Below, one piece after another: positions 1-7,313 of a stretch of 64,000 nucleotides of DNA. The stretch is from CALBPI01 sp038524795 (GTDB taxonomy: Bacteria; Pseudomonadota; Gammaproteobacteria; Steroidobacterales; Woeseiaceae), in assembly GCA_038524795.1 (NCBI GenBank), contig JBCBIJ010000002.1, positions 62,001 to 126,000 of the forward strand. The letters run 5' to 3'. The first letter of the stretch is position 1, and each line of letters starts with the position of its first letter. The position numbers and the translations under genes are program-made. The notes under the pieces were generated by a model that made no database searches, was not told the DNA's origin, and saw only the letters and a program-made list of their open reading frames with translations.

Positions 1-70
1 ACAAGGCGCTGTAGAAGCGAAGAGATTCTTCGAGGTCGGCAACGCCGACGCTGACGTGAAGTCGTTTCAT
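1..70 (-). CDS. VOC-superfamily protein, ArsI/CadI-like (N-terminus only)
   Basis: The reverse strand from an ATG at 70 reads MKRLHVSVGVADLEESLRFY and leaves the window after 23 codons. This opening beta-strand and helix is the usual start of glyoxalase/bleomycin-resistance (VOC) proteins, and closely resembles ArsI/CadI, the Fe(II) C-As lyase or cadmium-induced proteins. A GAGGAC ribosome-binding site precedes the ATG. It lies 25 bases downstream of an arsR on the same strand, so one operon is likely; that context is the main reason for preferring ArsI over other VOC proteins. The metal-binding and cysteine residues that would decide it are outside the window. Confidence 0.6.
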   Translation of the reverse strand, partial: MKRLHVSVGVADLEESLRFYSAL

Positions 71-95
71 GTCGAGGTCCTCAGGGATTCGGGGG

Positions 96-434
96 TCAGG
101 GACAACACGCAGGAAGCACCGCGTCGAGGGCAGGCTCGCAAACCTCGGGCGCCCCCTGGCAGCACTCTTCCAACAAATAGGCCAACAAGGCGCGTGTGCC
201 TTGAAAGTCGACGCGGTAAATCACCCGCCGACCGTCCTTCTTGGACGCAACCAGACCACCCTGCTCCAGGATGCCGAGGTGTGTCGACAGCGTGTTGTGT
301 GGGATGTCCACCGCAGTCGCGATGGCGCCGGCTGGCAAGCCCGCGCCACCGGCGCGAACCAACAGGCGAAACACGGCGAGTCGACGCTCCTGCGCCAGGG
401 CTGAGAGTTTTTGAGTGGCTTCTGATACGTCCAT
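96..434 (-). CDS. arsR: ArsR-family arsenic-responsive repressor
   Basis: A 112-residue winged-helix protein of normal ArsR length. The recognition helix region (residues about 44-58, PHNTLSTHLGILEQ) and the wing (KKDGRRVIYRV) are clear. The As(III)-sensing cysteines are not in the classical alpha-3 CxC position; instead Cys91-Cys92 and Cys99 lie in the C-terminal helix, with another pair Cys110-Cys111 at the end. That C-terminal triad matches the Acidithiobacillus ferrooxidans ArsR type of sensor site (family knowledge). The gene precedes the ArsI-like gene and its start codon is inside a perfect inverted repeat, so it should repress its own operon and release it on arsenite or organoarsenical binding. 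Confidence 0.9.
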   Translation of the reverse strand: MDVSEATQKLSALAQERRLAVFRLLVRAGGAGLPAGAIATAVDIPHNTLSTHLGILEQGGLVASKKDGRRVIYRVDFQGTRALLAYLLEECCQGAPEVCEPALDAVLPACCP

Positions 435-456
435 ATGTCGAGAATAATCGACATAT
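433..456. promoter_or_regulatory. Inverted repeat, probable ArsR operator
   Basis: ATATGTCGA (433-441) and TCGACATAT (448-456) form a perfect 9+9 inverted repeat with a six-base spacer. AT-rich ATAT-ended dyads of this size are typical of ArsR/SmtB operators. The repeat overlaps the arsR start codon (434-432), so bound repressor would sit at the transcription or translation start. Binding itself is inferred. Confidence 0.7.
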
Positions 457-714
457 TAGAGTGAAGTCAATCCCATCGAATTCCGGCAACGCTGGCGCCC
501 TGCGTCGAAGCCGTTGAGGCGCCCCGCTGACGACACCGTTTCGGGGTGATGATTGGGTCCGGCCGTTTCTGCACGATGCTCGCGTGAGCAGTCCGCTCGC
601 AGCGTTTCGAGATAACCGACGTTACCGAACCCCTCAGTGCGCCGCGTCTTGTGATTCAATGGCGGGGGCTGGCGAACAGTCCCATGCACTTCATAGTTTC
701 GCGATATTCGCTTT

Positions 715-1704
715 ATGAGCCATTCGACGAACCGATCCGTTTCCACGTTCCCGGCGTCCCGACCTGTGTTGGACACCGGTTGTGGCGAGACGTCCGGAGC
801 AACGCAGACTCAGGCCGGACACGCGTCGCAAGTGCTGTTCACCCGATCACTACCCACCGTGTCACTCCAAAGTGACGGGCTCAAGGCGCTCACGGAGCAC
901 ATCAACGCGCACACGCCCGTATTGATCACCGACCTGGCTGCGGCGTGGCCCGCGCTGACACGTTGGGCGCCCGAGCGGCTCAGCGCTCAACATGGCAACA
1001 AGACGGTTCGTGTCTACGACGCATCATTCGGAAAGCCAGGTCGCGGCTACATGGGCAGCGTCGACACCATGCCCTTCTCGCGGTTCCTCGACGAGGTCCT
1101 GACGCAGGGCCGTGATCTCAGAATGTTCCTCTACAACATTGGCCGCCAGATCCCTGAGCTGCTCGACGATATCGTCTTTCCAGACGTCGGATTGCGATTC
1201 TCGAAGCGATTCGTGTTCACCTTTTTTGGCTGCAGGGGTGCTACGACGCCCTTGCATTACGACATCGACATGGGGCACGTTCTGCACACCGTGATCCGTG
1301 GTAGACGCCGTGTGAGGCTGTTTCCGCCAAGCGATTCGAGCGCTTTGTATCGGCACCCGTTTACCGTACGAAGCTACGTGAATCTCGAGTCGCCGGACTT
1401 AACGCGATACCCGGCGATGGTCGACGCAAGCGGCTGGGAGACCACCATCGAGGCGGGCCAGACGCTGTTTATGCCGGCCGGCTACTGGCACGAGTTCCAC
1501 TACCTGGAAGCAGGTGTTGGGCTGTCACTGCGCGCGCCAAGCGACCGGGTCGGGGACAAGTTGGCCGGACTTGGCAATGTGTTGCTGCGCTCGCCTATTG
1601 ACCGACTCGCGAACAAGATCGCGTCAGAACGCTGGTTCAATTGGAAACAACGTCAGGCCCACCGTCGCGGTGAGGCGCTGCTGCAGAAGAGACCCGCTCA
1701 GTGA
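715..1704 (+). CDS. JmjC/cupin-like Fe(II)/2-oxoglutarate oxygenase
   Basis: A 329-residue protein with the cupin-like JmjC (Cupin_8) fold. The iron-binding facial triad is visible: His181-x-Asp183 in the segment TTPLHYDIDMGHVLHTV and His259 in MPAGYWHEFHY. The N-terminal part (about 50-160) has the usual entry of the family, including PVLITDLAAAWPALTRW. Members hydroxylate protein side chains or small molecules with Fe(II), O2 and 2-oxoglutarate; the substrate here is unknown. The first ATG is taken as the start although no clear ribosome-binding site precedes it. Its stop overlaps the start of the RhlA-like gene by four bases (GTGA), so the two proteins are probably made together and act in one pathway. 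Confidence 0.85.
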   Translation: MSHSTNRSVSTFPASRPVLDTGCGETSGATQTQAGHASQVLFTRSLPTVSLQSDGLKALTEHINAHTPVLITDLAAAWPALTRWAPERLSAQHGNKTVRVYDASFGKPGRGYMGSVDTMPFSRFLDEVLTQGRDLRMFLYNIGRQIPELLDDIVFPDVGLRFSKRFVFTFFGCRGATTPLHYDIDMGHVLHTVIRGRRRVRLFPPSDSSALYRHPFTVRSYVNLESPDLTRYPAMVDASGWETTIEAGQTLFMPAGYWHEFHYLEAGVGLSLRAPSDRVGDKLAGLGNVLLRSPIDRLANKIASERWFNWKQRQAHRRGEALLQKRPAQ

Positions 1705-2558
1705 AGTGTACGAAAGGCGTTATCGAGCTCGACCGATTCGAGGTCCCCTACCGCCGGTACGGCAACAGCGAACACCTGTTGGTCTGCGTGAGCGGCGCGC
1801 TGCAGACCATGGCGATCTGGCGCACGCTCGTAAAGCGCTTTGCCAGTGACTTCACCGTCGTGATCTTTGATATGCCCGGGATCGGCCGTTCGCGCATCCT
1901 TTCGGGTGGTGCCCACGTCACGGTGCAGGAGCAGCTTGAGACCTTGAACGCGATCATCGAGGAGACGCGCCCCGCTGGGGAGGTGACACTCGCCGGCAGC
2001 TCCTGGGGCACCGCGATTGCCGCAGCCTACGCGGCGTTGCGCCCGGACATCGTGCAGCATCTCGTGCTTTGCAGCTTTGGGCTTAAACCCAATGCCGCCA
2101 TGGAGCGATTGGTCGCACGGGCTACTGGCCTGTTCGAGGAAGGTAATTTCGCGGCAGGCTCAGACCTGATCCTCGAGGTGTTCGGGAACAACGTCACGGG
2201 CAGCTACAAACGCCAGATCGCCGCGCAATTCCAGGCGCTTACGCGGGAGCAGGCGGAGTCGTTTAATGAACACTGCGTCAACATCTTGAAGTTGGGCCAG
2301 CTCAATGATGTCGTGGATCTCTCGAAGATCACCGCTAGAACAGTCATCGTGAACGGCACCGAAGACCCCATCATTGATCTGGACGACATGGAGCAGGCGA
2401 GAGCGCTCATCCCCAACTGCGAGCTGCGGCTCATCGAAGGCGTTGGACACTTCCTGCACTTCGAGAAGCCGGAGCTACTCGACCACTACGCCGAGTTTCT
2501 GATTGCACCTTCGCCCGAGCCGACTGCTCATTTTTCTACTGCATTGTCAACTGCTTAA
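1701..2558 (+). CDS. RhlA-like alpha/beta hydrolase
   Basis: A 285-residue alpha/beta hydrolase whose layout follows RhlA, the enzyme that joins two 3-hydroxyacyl chains into hydroxyalkanoyloxyalkanoates for rhamnolipids. Aligned by eye from memory of RhlA, the triad is Ser101 (GSSWGT), Asp222 (NGTEDP) and His250 (GVGHFLHFE), close to RhlA Ser102/Asp223/His251. The early block VVIFDMPGIGRSR also parallels RhlA VVLFDLPFAGQSR, and the length is close (RhlA is 295). A GTG start overlapping the JmjC stop implies translational coupling. No RhlB/RhlC glycosyltransferase is in view, so the product is unlikely to be a standard rhamnolipid. A generic esterase role cannot be excluded. Confidence 0.75.
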   Translation: MKCTKGVIELDRFEVPYRRYGNSEHLLVCVSGALQTMAIWRTLVKRFASDFTVVIFDMPGIGRSRILSGGAHVTVQEQLETLNAIIEETRPAGEVTLAGSSWGTAIAAAYAALRPDIVQHLVLCSFGLKPNAAMERLVARATGLFEEGNFAAGSDLILEVFGNNVTGSYKRQIAAQFQALTREQAESFNEHCVNILKLGQLNDVVDLSKITARTVIVNGTEDPIIDLDDMEQARALIPNCELRLIEGVGHFLHFEKPELLDHYAEFLIAPSPEPTAHFSTALSTA

Positions 2559-2605
2559 GGGCGATATCTAGACTGGCTATCACAGCCTTTTCGTGAGCCC
2601 GGTCA

Positions 2606-2634
2606 TTGCAAACAGCCGCCCCTGGCCCCATCAT
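2606..2634 (+). promoter_or_regulatory. Possible ssrA promoter
   Basis: TTGCAA (2606-2611) and CATCAT (2629-2634) are separated by 17 bases and would start transcription near 2641-2644, at or just before the mature tmRNA end. Each box matches the sigma70 consensus at only four positions, so this is a weak call supported mainly by position. Confidence 0.35.
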
Positions 2635-2643
2635 TGGCGTTCT

Positions 2644-3003
2644 GGGGGCGACATGGCTTCGACGTGGGTCGCGAACCTCCGGGTGCATGTCGAGGGACAG
2701 ATCACCTCGTTAAACCAGCTGTAACACTTATAGTTGCCAACGACGACAACTACGCAATCGCCGCCTAAAAACCGGTAGTTTGCCTCCCGCCCGGCTTGTG
2801 TCCGTGCGATCGGATCCGGGAGTCATTTACACGGAATCGCCGGAGGGTTCGTTTGGGGCCTGAAGGTTAAAACCTTTACCGAACTGGCCGCAGGTGCGCC
2901 CCTTTCGCCGGGTTGCCTGCGGTGAGATTAATGGCGAAATAAGCATGTAGAGCTCGGAGCGGAGGGCTTGCGGACGCCGGTTCGATTCCGGCCGCCTCCA
3001 CCA
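2644..3003 (+). ncRNA. ssrA: tmRNA (one-piece)
   Basis: Transfer-messenger RNA of about 360 nt, which rescues stalled ribosomes and tags the nascent chain for proteolysis. The 5' end GGGGGCG (2644-2650) pairs with CGCCTCC (2993-2999), followed by A and an encoded CCA (3001-3003). A tRNA-like T arm is present: GCCGG (2976-2980), loop TTCGATT, CCGGC (2988-2992). The 5' D-loop-like segment CATGGCTTCGACG is typical. The tag reading frame starts at GCC 2736-2738, 92 nt from the 5' end, and encodes ANDDNYAIAA before TAA at 2766-2768. The Ile at the third-last position replaces the usual Leu of ALAA tags. A strong terminator follows. Confidence 0.95.
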
Positions 3004-3010
3004 CTCCCTA

Positions 3011-3045
3011 AACGCCGGTCGTGACCACACGGCCGGCGTTTTTTT
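3011..3045 (+). terminator. Rho-independent terminator of ssrA
   Basis: AACGCCGGTCGTG (3011-3023) pairs with CACGGCCGGCGTT (3028-3040) over 13 positions with one G-U pair, a four-base loop ACCA and a following T run to 3045. It begins seven bases after the tmRNA CCA end. Confidence 0.9.
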
Positions 3046-3135
3046 GTGGATGCCTAGTGCCGCGGTGGCTCTGATCTGCTTGCGCGGTGCCTGCCGGTCG
3101 CGAACAATGCAGGCAACGACGGCCAGAGAGCTTAG

Positions 3136-5256
3136 ATGATCGCGTTCTTGAGGGAGCTGAAGCGGCGAAAAGTGATCCGCGTTGGCAGCGCCTACATCGC
3201 CGTCGGCTGGGGCCTGACACAGATCGTCGCTGAGTTTGGCGAACCGCTGTCGCTCCCGGACTGGTTCTACAACGCCTTCATCGTGATCGTGCTGGCCGGC
3301 CTGCCGCTTGCGCTACTGCTGGCCTGGGCCTTCGAAGTGACGCCCGACGGAGTCGCGACGACGCAAGCCGCCGCAGAAGGCGCCCCCGAATCCCGACTCC
3401 AGGTCGTCGACTTCGCCTTGCTGGGCGCGATGGTGCTCGTGGTCGGCATTGTTGCGGCCGGTCTCTTCCGCGAGCAACCGGCGCGCATCTCGTCGCCGAT
3501 GGTGGCCGAGGGGCCGCCCTCCATCGCTGTACTGCCGTTTCTGGATATGTCCGATACCGGCGACCAGGCTTATTTCTCAGACGGCATGTCTGAGGAAATC
3601 ATGAATGTGCTGGCGCAGGTGGAAGGCCTCAAGGTCGCCAGCCGGACGTCGTCATTCTCGTTCAAGGGCTCTGAGAAGAGCCTGCCTGAGATCGCGTCGG
3701 TACTCGGCGTCGCGCACGTTCTTGAAGGTTCAGTGCGCAAGTCGGGCGATCGGATCCGGATCACCGCGCAACTCATCCGTGCTGAGGATGGCTTCAACGT
3801 CTGGACAGAAACCTACGACGAAACGCTCGACGATGTCTTTGCCATCCAGGATGACGTGTCGAAACGGATTCTGGAGGAACTCGAGATACTGGTGGTCGGA
3901 CAAACGGCTCCCGTGGCCGCGCAGCGCGGCGACGCGGCCGCATTCGACATCATGCTGCGGGCACGCGAAGCGGCCAGTGACTACTCCACCGCTGGGCAGG
4001 AGCGCGCGATTGCGCTCTACCGCGAAGCGATCGAGATCGACCCCGACTACGCCCCCGCCTACTTCGATCTGGCGGCGAACGTCATGCTTAATTCAGACGC
4101 GTCTGGCGGCCAGGGCGACAGGCCAGCTGCCGAGGCATTGGCGGAAGCCGGGCCGATTCTTGAACGCGGCAGAGAGCTCGCGCCCGACTCGCCGCGCGGC
4201 TGGGTGCTGCTTGCACTGTACCGACTGTTTCAGGGCGAATTTGATGCGGCTGAAACGGCCTTCCTAAAGGCTGCAGAGCTTCAACCCAATATCGGGCTCA
4301 ACAACTATGCGGTGCTCCTGATCCAGCAGAACCGCGTTGCTGAGGCACTTGAGGTACTAGAGCGCGAGCGAGAGCTCGATCCCACGTCCGGCGCCATTCG
4401 CACTAATCTCGTCAGCCATTACCTGCTGACGGGCCGTAGGGAAGACGCGCACCGCGCAGCAGAGGAGGCACTGCAAGACATCACGGAGAAAGGCCTGTTT
4501 TCTGGCAAACGAACGAAGGCCATTTTGCTGTACAACACAGGCGAATGGGCACAGAGCATCAAATTGTACGAGTCGGTGCTCGAGGAAACGCCCGGCGTAC
4601 AGCCCGTAGCGGTCGAGCTGGGCTACGCGTACCTCAGTCTGCACGCCTACGATGAAGCATCACTCACGGGACATCCGCTGATTATGCTGGCGGCTATGGC
4701 CTTTTCGGGTGGGCCCGAGTTTCCGCTCAAACAAGCGATGGGCATGGTGGATTCAGGCGTGCAGGATGCCCGGCTTTACTACGCCGCCATCTACTTCGCT
4801 GCAGCCAAGGAAGACTGGAGCCTGATCGCCGACAAGCTCGCACCACGCTTTCCGAGCCTGGGCGATGGCCGCGGGTGCGAGCACCCTTTGTTTCCGCTTT
4901 CGGTCGTCGCCATCGCCAACCAGATGCTGGAGCGCGATATTGCAACCGAAGAGCTCCTGAGCTGCTGGGAGACATCGCTGGCCCGCCGGCGGGACAGCGG
5001 CCACAACAACGCTGGAACGGCAACCGATCTGGGTATGTGGCACTGGTTTCGAGGTGACGCCGATGCTGCGTTTGTCGCTCTCAACGAGGCCATGGATCTG
5101 ACGCTGCCAGAACCCTTCCTTGACCGAATTCTTGCTTATGCGGGCCTGCTCGATGACCCGCGCGGTCGCGAACTGCTCGCGCGCCATTACGAACAGGTGA
5201 ACCGCGAGCGCGGCAAACTCGACCTTGAAGCCCTCGAGGTCCCAGCCTGGCCCTGA
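3136..5256 (+). CDS. FlgO/TolB-like domain plus TPR membrane protein
   Basis: A 706-residue protein. The N-terminus (MIAFLRELKRRKVIRVGSAY) followed by hydrophobic segments at about 42-66 and 92-112 is a recurrent membrane leader of gammaproteobacterial signalling proteins of this type. A FlgO/TolB-like domain covers about 128-250 (PSIAVLPFLDMS, LEGSVRKSGDRIRITAQLI). The rest, about 265-600, is tetratricopeptide-like helices (for example IALYREAIEIDPDYAPAYFDLA). The family often carries an N-terminal DNA-binding or cyclase domain; neither is present here. Its role is likely a scaffold or sensor at the inner membrane, but no partner is shown by the context: it stands alone after the tmRNA terminator. 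Confidence 0.8.
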   Translation: MIAFLRELKRRKVIRVGSAYIAVGWGLTQIVAEFGEPLSLPDWFYNAFIVIVLAGLPLALLLAWAFEVTPDGVATTQAAAEGAPESRLQVVDFALLGAMVLVVGIVAAGLFREQPARISSPMVAEGPPSIAVLPFLDMSDTGDQAYFSDGMSEEIMNVLAQVEGLKVASRTSSFSFKGSEKSLPEIASVLGVAHVLEGSVRKSGDRIRITAQLIRAEDGFNVWTETYDETLDDVFAIQDDVSKRILEELEILVVGQTAPVAAQRGDAAAFDIMLRAREAASDYSTAGQERAIALYREAIEIDPDYAPAYFDLAANVMLNSDASGGQGDRPAAEALAEAGPILERGRELAPDSPRGWVLLALYRLFQGEFDAAETAFLKAAELQPNIGLNNYAVLLIQQNRVAEALEVLERERELDPTSGAIRTNLVSHYLLTGRREDAHRAAEEALQDITEKGLFSGKRTKAILLYNTGEWAQSIKLYESVLEETPGVQPVAVELGYAYLSLHAYDEASLTGHPLIMLAAMAFSGGPEFPLKQAMGMVDSGVQDARLYYAAIYFAAAKEDWSLIADKLAPRFPSLGDGRGCEHPLFPLSVVAIANQMLERDIATEELLSCWETSLARRRDSGHNNAGTATDLGMWHWFRGDADAAFVALNEAMDLTLPEPFLDRILAYAGLLDDPRGRELLARHYEQVNRERGKLDLEALEVPAWP

Positions 5257-5519
5257 GCGCATAGGCGCCAAGGCCGGGATCTTCGTTGCCAGGGTGTTGT
5301 TGACCGCGGCGACGACTCCCAGTCGTGGCTGTCGAGCATCACACGCAGCAGTGTCGTGCCAGAGCGGGCGCAACCAACGATAAACGGGGCCGAGGAAACG
5401 CGTTACCGCATCCCAATTACCGCGCAAGCGACGATCGTACTGAGATCCTCAAGAGGGATACCTGGGCCTGGCGGCGCAGTAATTCAGGCAACGAGCGATC
5501 GAAAGACGAGGAATACGGG
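5257..5519. other. Intergenic stretch with no identified feature
   Basis: The 263 bases between the TPR protein and the secreted protein at 5520 remain open in one frame that joins the downstream gene, but that extension has no signal peptide, no ribosome-binding site at its start and no recognisable motif. No terminator, repeat or RNA gene is seen. Confidence 0.4.
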
Positions 5520-6077
5520 ATGTCCAAGAGAACCTACCTGCTGCTACTGGCAGCACTGATCTTGCTGGCCCTCCAGGCAAGAGCCGGTGACTCAGCACAG
5601 CGCTTCGCCCACACGCCCAATGGGGCATGGCTGCTTGAAGTGAGCTTCCCGGCAGGGCCCGAGGCCCCGCCACCGTTTCGCGAAACCCTAACCTTTCACG
5701 CGTTTGGAACCGTAACCGAGAGCAACACAGCGCTTAACGCGAACAGCTACAACCCGGCCCTCGGCCAGGGCTGCGGGTTCTCGGGGCCTGGCGGGGCGCT
5801 TGAATTCAATTGTAACGGCAGCGACGGCACGGGCTCCTGGCGTCGCACCAGTCGCAACACCATCGCATTCACGGTCCTCAAGTTCGTCTATGACGGCGCC
5901 ACCAACGCGCACGTGGGCTACCTGCGTGTGACATCTCGCAAGGTCACATTTGGGCGGGACGGCATCGCGCAGTCCGCCGAAGACAGCCTCACGGAGTTTC
6001 TGGTAGGCACGGATCTCGAGACGGCCGTAGCGATTCCGTTCGGCGGCGCAAATGCGCGCGGCATCCGCGTGCACTAA
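5520..6077 (+). CDS. Secreted protein of unknown function
   Basis: The start at 5520 is chosen because GAGGAA lies at proper distance upstream and the translation opens with a clean signal peptide (MSKRTYLLLLAALILLALQARA, cleavage probably before GDSAQ). The mature part of about 163 residues is rich in beta-type segments (AWLLEVSFPAG, LTFHAFGTVTESNT, GTGSWRRTSRNTIAFTVLKFVYDG), with two cysteines in GCGFSGPGGALEFNC that could form a disulphide. The pattern of a strand with a conserved GSW/T segment is reminiscent of small lipocalin-like or calycin-like secreted proteins, but I do not recognise the family. It probably acts outside the inner membrane. Confidence 0.7.
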   Translation: MSKRTYLLLLAALILLALQARAGDSAQRFAHTPNGAWLLEVSFPAGPEAPPPFRETLTFHAFGTVTESNTALNANSYNPALGQGCGFSGPGGALEFNCNGSDGTGSWRRTSRNTIAFTVLKFVYDGATNAHVGYLRVTSRKVTFGRDGIAQSAEDSLTEFLVGTDLETAVAIPFGGANARGIRVH

Positions 6078-6152
6078 CAAAGGCGCTGGCCAGCCCATCC
6101 CCGCATACGGCACACTGCAAAAGCCATGTAAACAAAGAACAAGGGGATCCTC

Positions 6153-6572
6153 ATGCAAGCACTCGAAAACGCCAGGGCTTTTTTTGACGCCTGTGAATCC
6201 GCGAAAGGCTGGGCCGGGTGTGCGCAATACGTCGCCGATGGCGCGACATTTTCGGCGCAGTCCGAGCCGCTCACAGACATCACCTCAGTTGAGGCTTACA
6301 CCGAGTGGATGGCGGGATTCGTGAATGGCGTGGCGCCCGACGGTGATTACGCAGTGCACGCGCAAGCCTACGACGACGGCACCAAGACCGCGGTGTTTTT
6401 TGCAACCTTCTCAGGCACACACACCGCAGATGGTGGCCCCGTCCCACCGACGAACAAAAAGACAGAGTCGCACTACGTCTACGCCATCACCCTGGATGAC
6501 GACGGCAAGGTCAGCCACATGACCAAAGTCTGGAACGCCGGCTGGGCGATGTCCGAACTCGGCTGGTCCTAA
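6153..6572 (+). CDS. NTF2/SnoaL-like protein
   Basis: A 139-residue protein with a GGGG ribosome-binding site. It shows the usual SnoaL/NTF2-like plan: an N-terminal helix (ENARAFFDACESAKGW), a cavity-forming middle (TEWMAGFVNGVAPDGDYAVHAQAYDDGTKTAVFFATFSGTH is the strand-rich core) and a final strand ending HMTKVWNAGWAMSELGW. Such cone-shaped folds serve as polyketide cyclases, isomerases or binding proteins. No catalytic residues can be assigned with confidence and the neighbours give no pathway. A strong hairpin follows at 6589-6616. Confidence 0.75.
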   Translation: MQALENARAFFDACESAKGWAGCAQYVADGATFSAQSEPLTDITSVEAYTEWMAGFVNGVAPDGDYAVHAQAYDDGTKTAVFFATFSGTHTADGGPVPPTNKKTESHYVYAITLDDDGKVSHMTKVWNAGWAMSELGWS

Positions 6573-6581
6573 GGCCCGGAT

Positions 6582-6616
6582 ACAAGAACGCCCCGGACCC
6601 AGGCGGGTTCGGGGCG
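6582..6616 (-). terminator. Hairpin terminator after hsp20, possibly bidirectional
   Basis: CGCCCCGGACCC (6589-6600) pairs with GGGTTCGGGGCG (6605-6616), twelve positions with one G-T pair and an AGGC loop. On the minus strand the stem is followed by TTCTTGT, suiting termination of the Hsp20 gene. On the plus strand, just after the SnoaL-like gene, there is no T run, so use in that direction is doubtful. Confidence 0.65.
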
Positions 6617-6675
6617 CTCCCTCGGGGCGCTAGCCCCTACCGTGCACGATGCGGCACGGCCCTGTCTCCGTAGCG

Positions 6676-7137
6676 TTACGCCGCTTCGTCAGTCGAGGCG
6701 CTGTGCGGCAGTACGTTGCCGCCACCGATCTCGATCTTACGCGGCTTCATGGCGTCCGGAATTTCCTTGCGCAGGCTGATCGTCAGCAGGCCATTCTCAA
6801 GCGCGGCGCCCGTGACCTCGACGAAGTCAGCGAGGTTGAACTTGCGCTCGAAGGCCCGGTTCGCGATGCCCTGGTGCAGGAACTTGCGCTCTGCGTCGTC
6901 ACCCTTGCGGCCACGTACGGTGAGCACGCCCTTCTCGACGGAGATGTCGAGCTCGGACTCGGCGAAGCCCGCGACGGCCAGCGTGACGGCGTAGCGCTCG
7001 TCACCCGTGACTTCGATGTTGTACGGCGGGTAGCCCGTCGACACCGTGTCGCTGCGAAGCGCCGTGTCGAGCAGGTTGGCCAGCCGGTCGAAGCCGACGC
7101 TGGTGCGGTACAGGGGGGTTAGGTCTATCGTGTTCAT
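6676..7137 (-). CDS. Hsp20/alpha-crystallin small heat-shock protein (IbpA-like)
   Basis: A 153-residue small heat-shock protein, an ATP-independent holdase that keeps denatured proteins soluble in the cytoplasm. It has the IbpA-type N-terminus (DLTPLYRTSVGFDRLANLLD), an alpha-crystallin domain from about 38 to 128 (YNIEVTGDERYAVTLAVAGF; GALENGLLTISL at its end, matching the GVL/GLL strand) and a short tail with KIEI as the I-x-I anchor. The ATG at 7137 is preceded by GGAGG. The leader carries a ROSE-type thermometer and an upstream sigma32-like promoter, so both transcription and translation are probably heat-controlled. Confidence 0.95.
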   Translation of the reverse strand: MNTIDLTPLYRTSVGFDRLANLLDTALRSDTVSTGYPPYNIEVTGDERYAVTLAVAGFAESELDISVEKGVLTVRGRKGDDAERKFLHQGIANRAFERKFNLADFVEVTGAALENGLLTISLRKEIPDAMKPRKIEIGGGNVLPHSASTDEAA

Positions 7138-7140
7138 TGC

Positions 7141-7204
7141 ATATCCTCCAAGTGAGCAATATTGAACCGTGGCGTGAGGACTCTCTCGGAGACGTCCCTG
7201 CCAC
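7141..7204 (-). promoter_or_regulatory. ROSE-type RNA thermometer in the hsp20 leader
   Basis: In the minus-strand mRNA, AUAUUGCU (7162-7155) can pair with AGGAUAU (7147-7141) around a seven-base loop, leaving only the G of UUGCU unpaired and burying the Shine-Dalgarno AGGA. The UUGCU/AGGA pairing with a bulged G is the defining feature of ROSE elements. Upstream, GUGGC (7204-7200) pairs with GCCAC (7173-7169), enclosing further pairing (GGGAC/GUCC, GUCUC/GAGA), which gives the stable first hairpin normally seen in ROSE leaders. Confidence 0.78.
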
Positions 7205-7210
7205 GATCCA

Positions 7211-7239
7211 TAACTGGCGTCGCATGTACCGATTTCAAG
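7211..7239 (-). promoter_or_regulatory. Sigma32-like heat-shock promoter of hsp20
   Basis: On the minus strand CTTGAAA (7239-7233) matches the sigma32 -35 box exactly and is followed after 13 bases by CGCCAGTTA (7219-7211), close to the CCCCATTTA -10 consensus. Transcription would start near 7204, at the first base of the two-hairpin leader. Confidence 0.65.
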
Positions 7240-7313
7240 AGCGGCCGCGCACTCACTGGTCAGCGGCGGTTCCGGCTGGCACAGTGACCGTGACGACCCG
7301 CCGGAGTAGCGTT

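Noticed and set aside
2574..2592. A possible terminator after the RhlA-like gene (GGCT...AGCC then TTTT)
   Set aside because: The stem is only four base pairs and unlikely to terminate; the pair may instead read through towards ssrA.
2827..3030. Short minus-strand frame containing WWRRPESNRRP
   Set aside because: This peptide is the usual artefact of translating the antisense of a T-arm and acceptor; the DNA is the 3' end of tmRNA.
5325..5519. N-terminal extension of the secreted protein at 5520
   Set aside because: The extension would bury the signal peptide inside the protein and has no ribosome-binding site, whereas 5520 has GAGGAA at the right distance.
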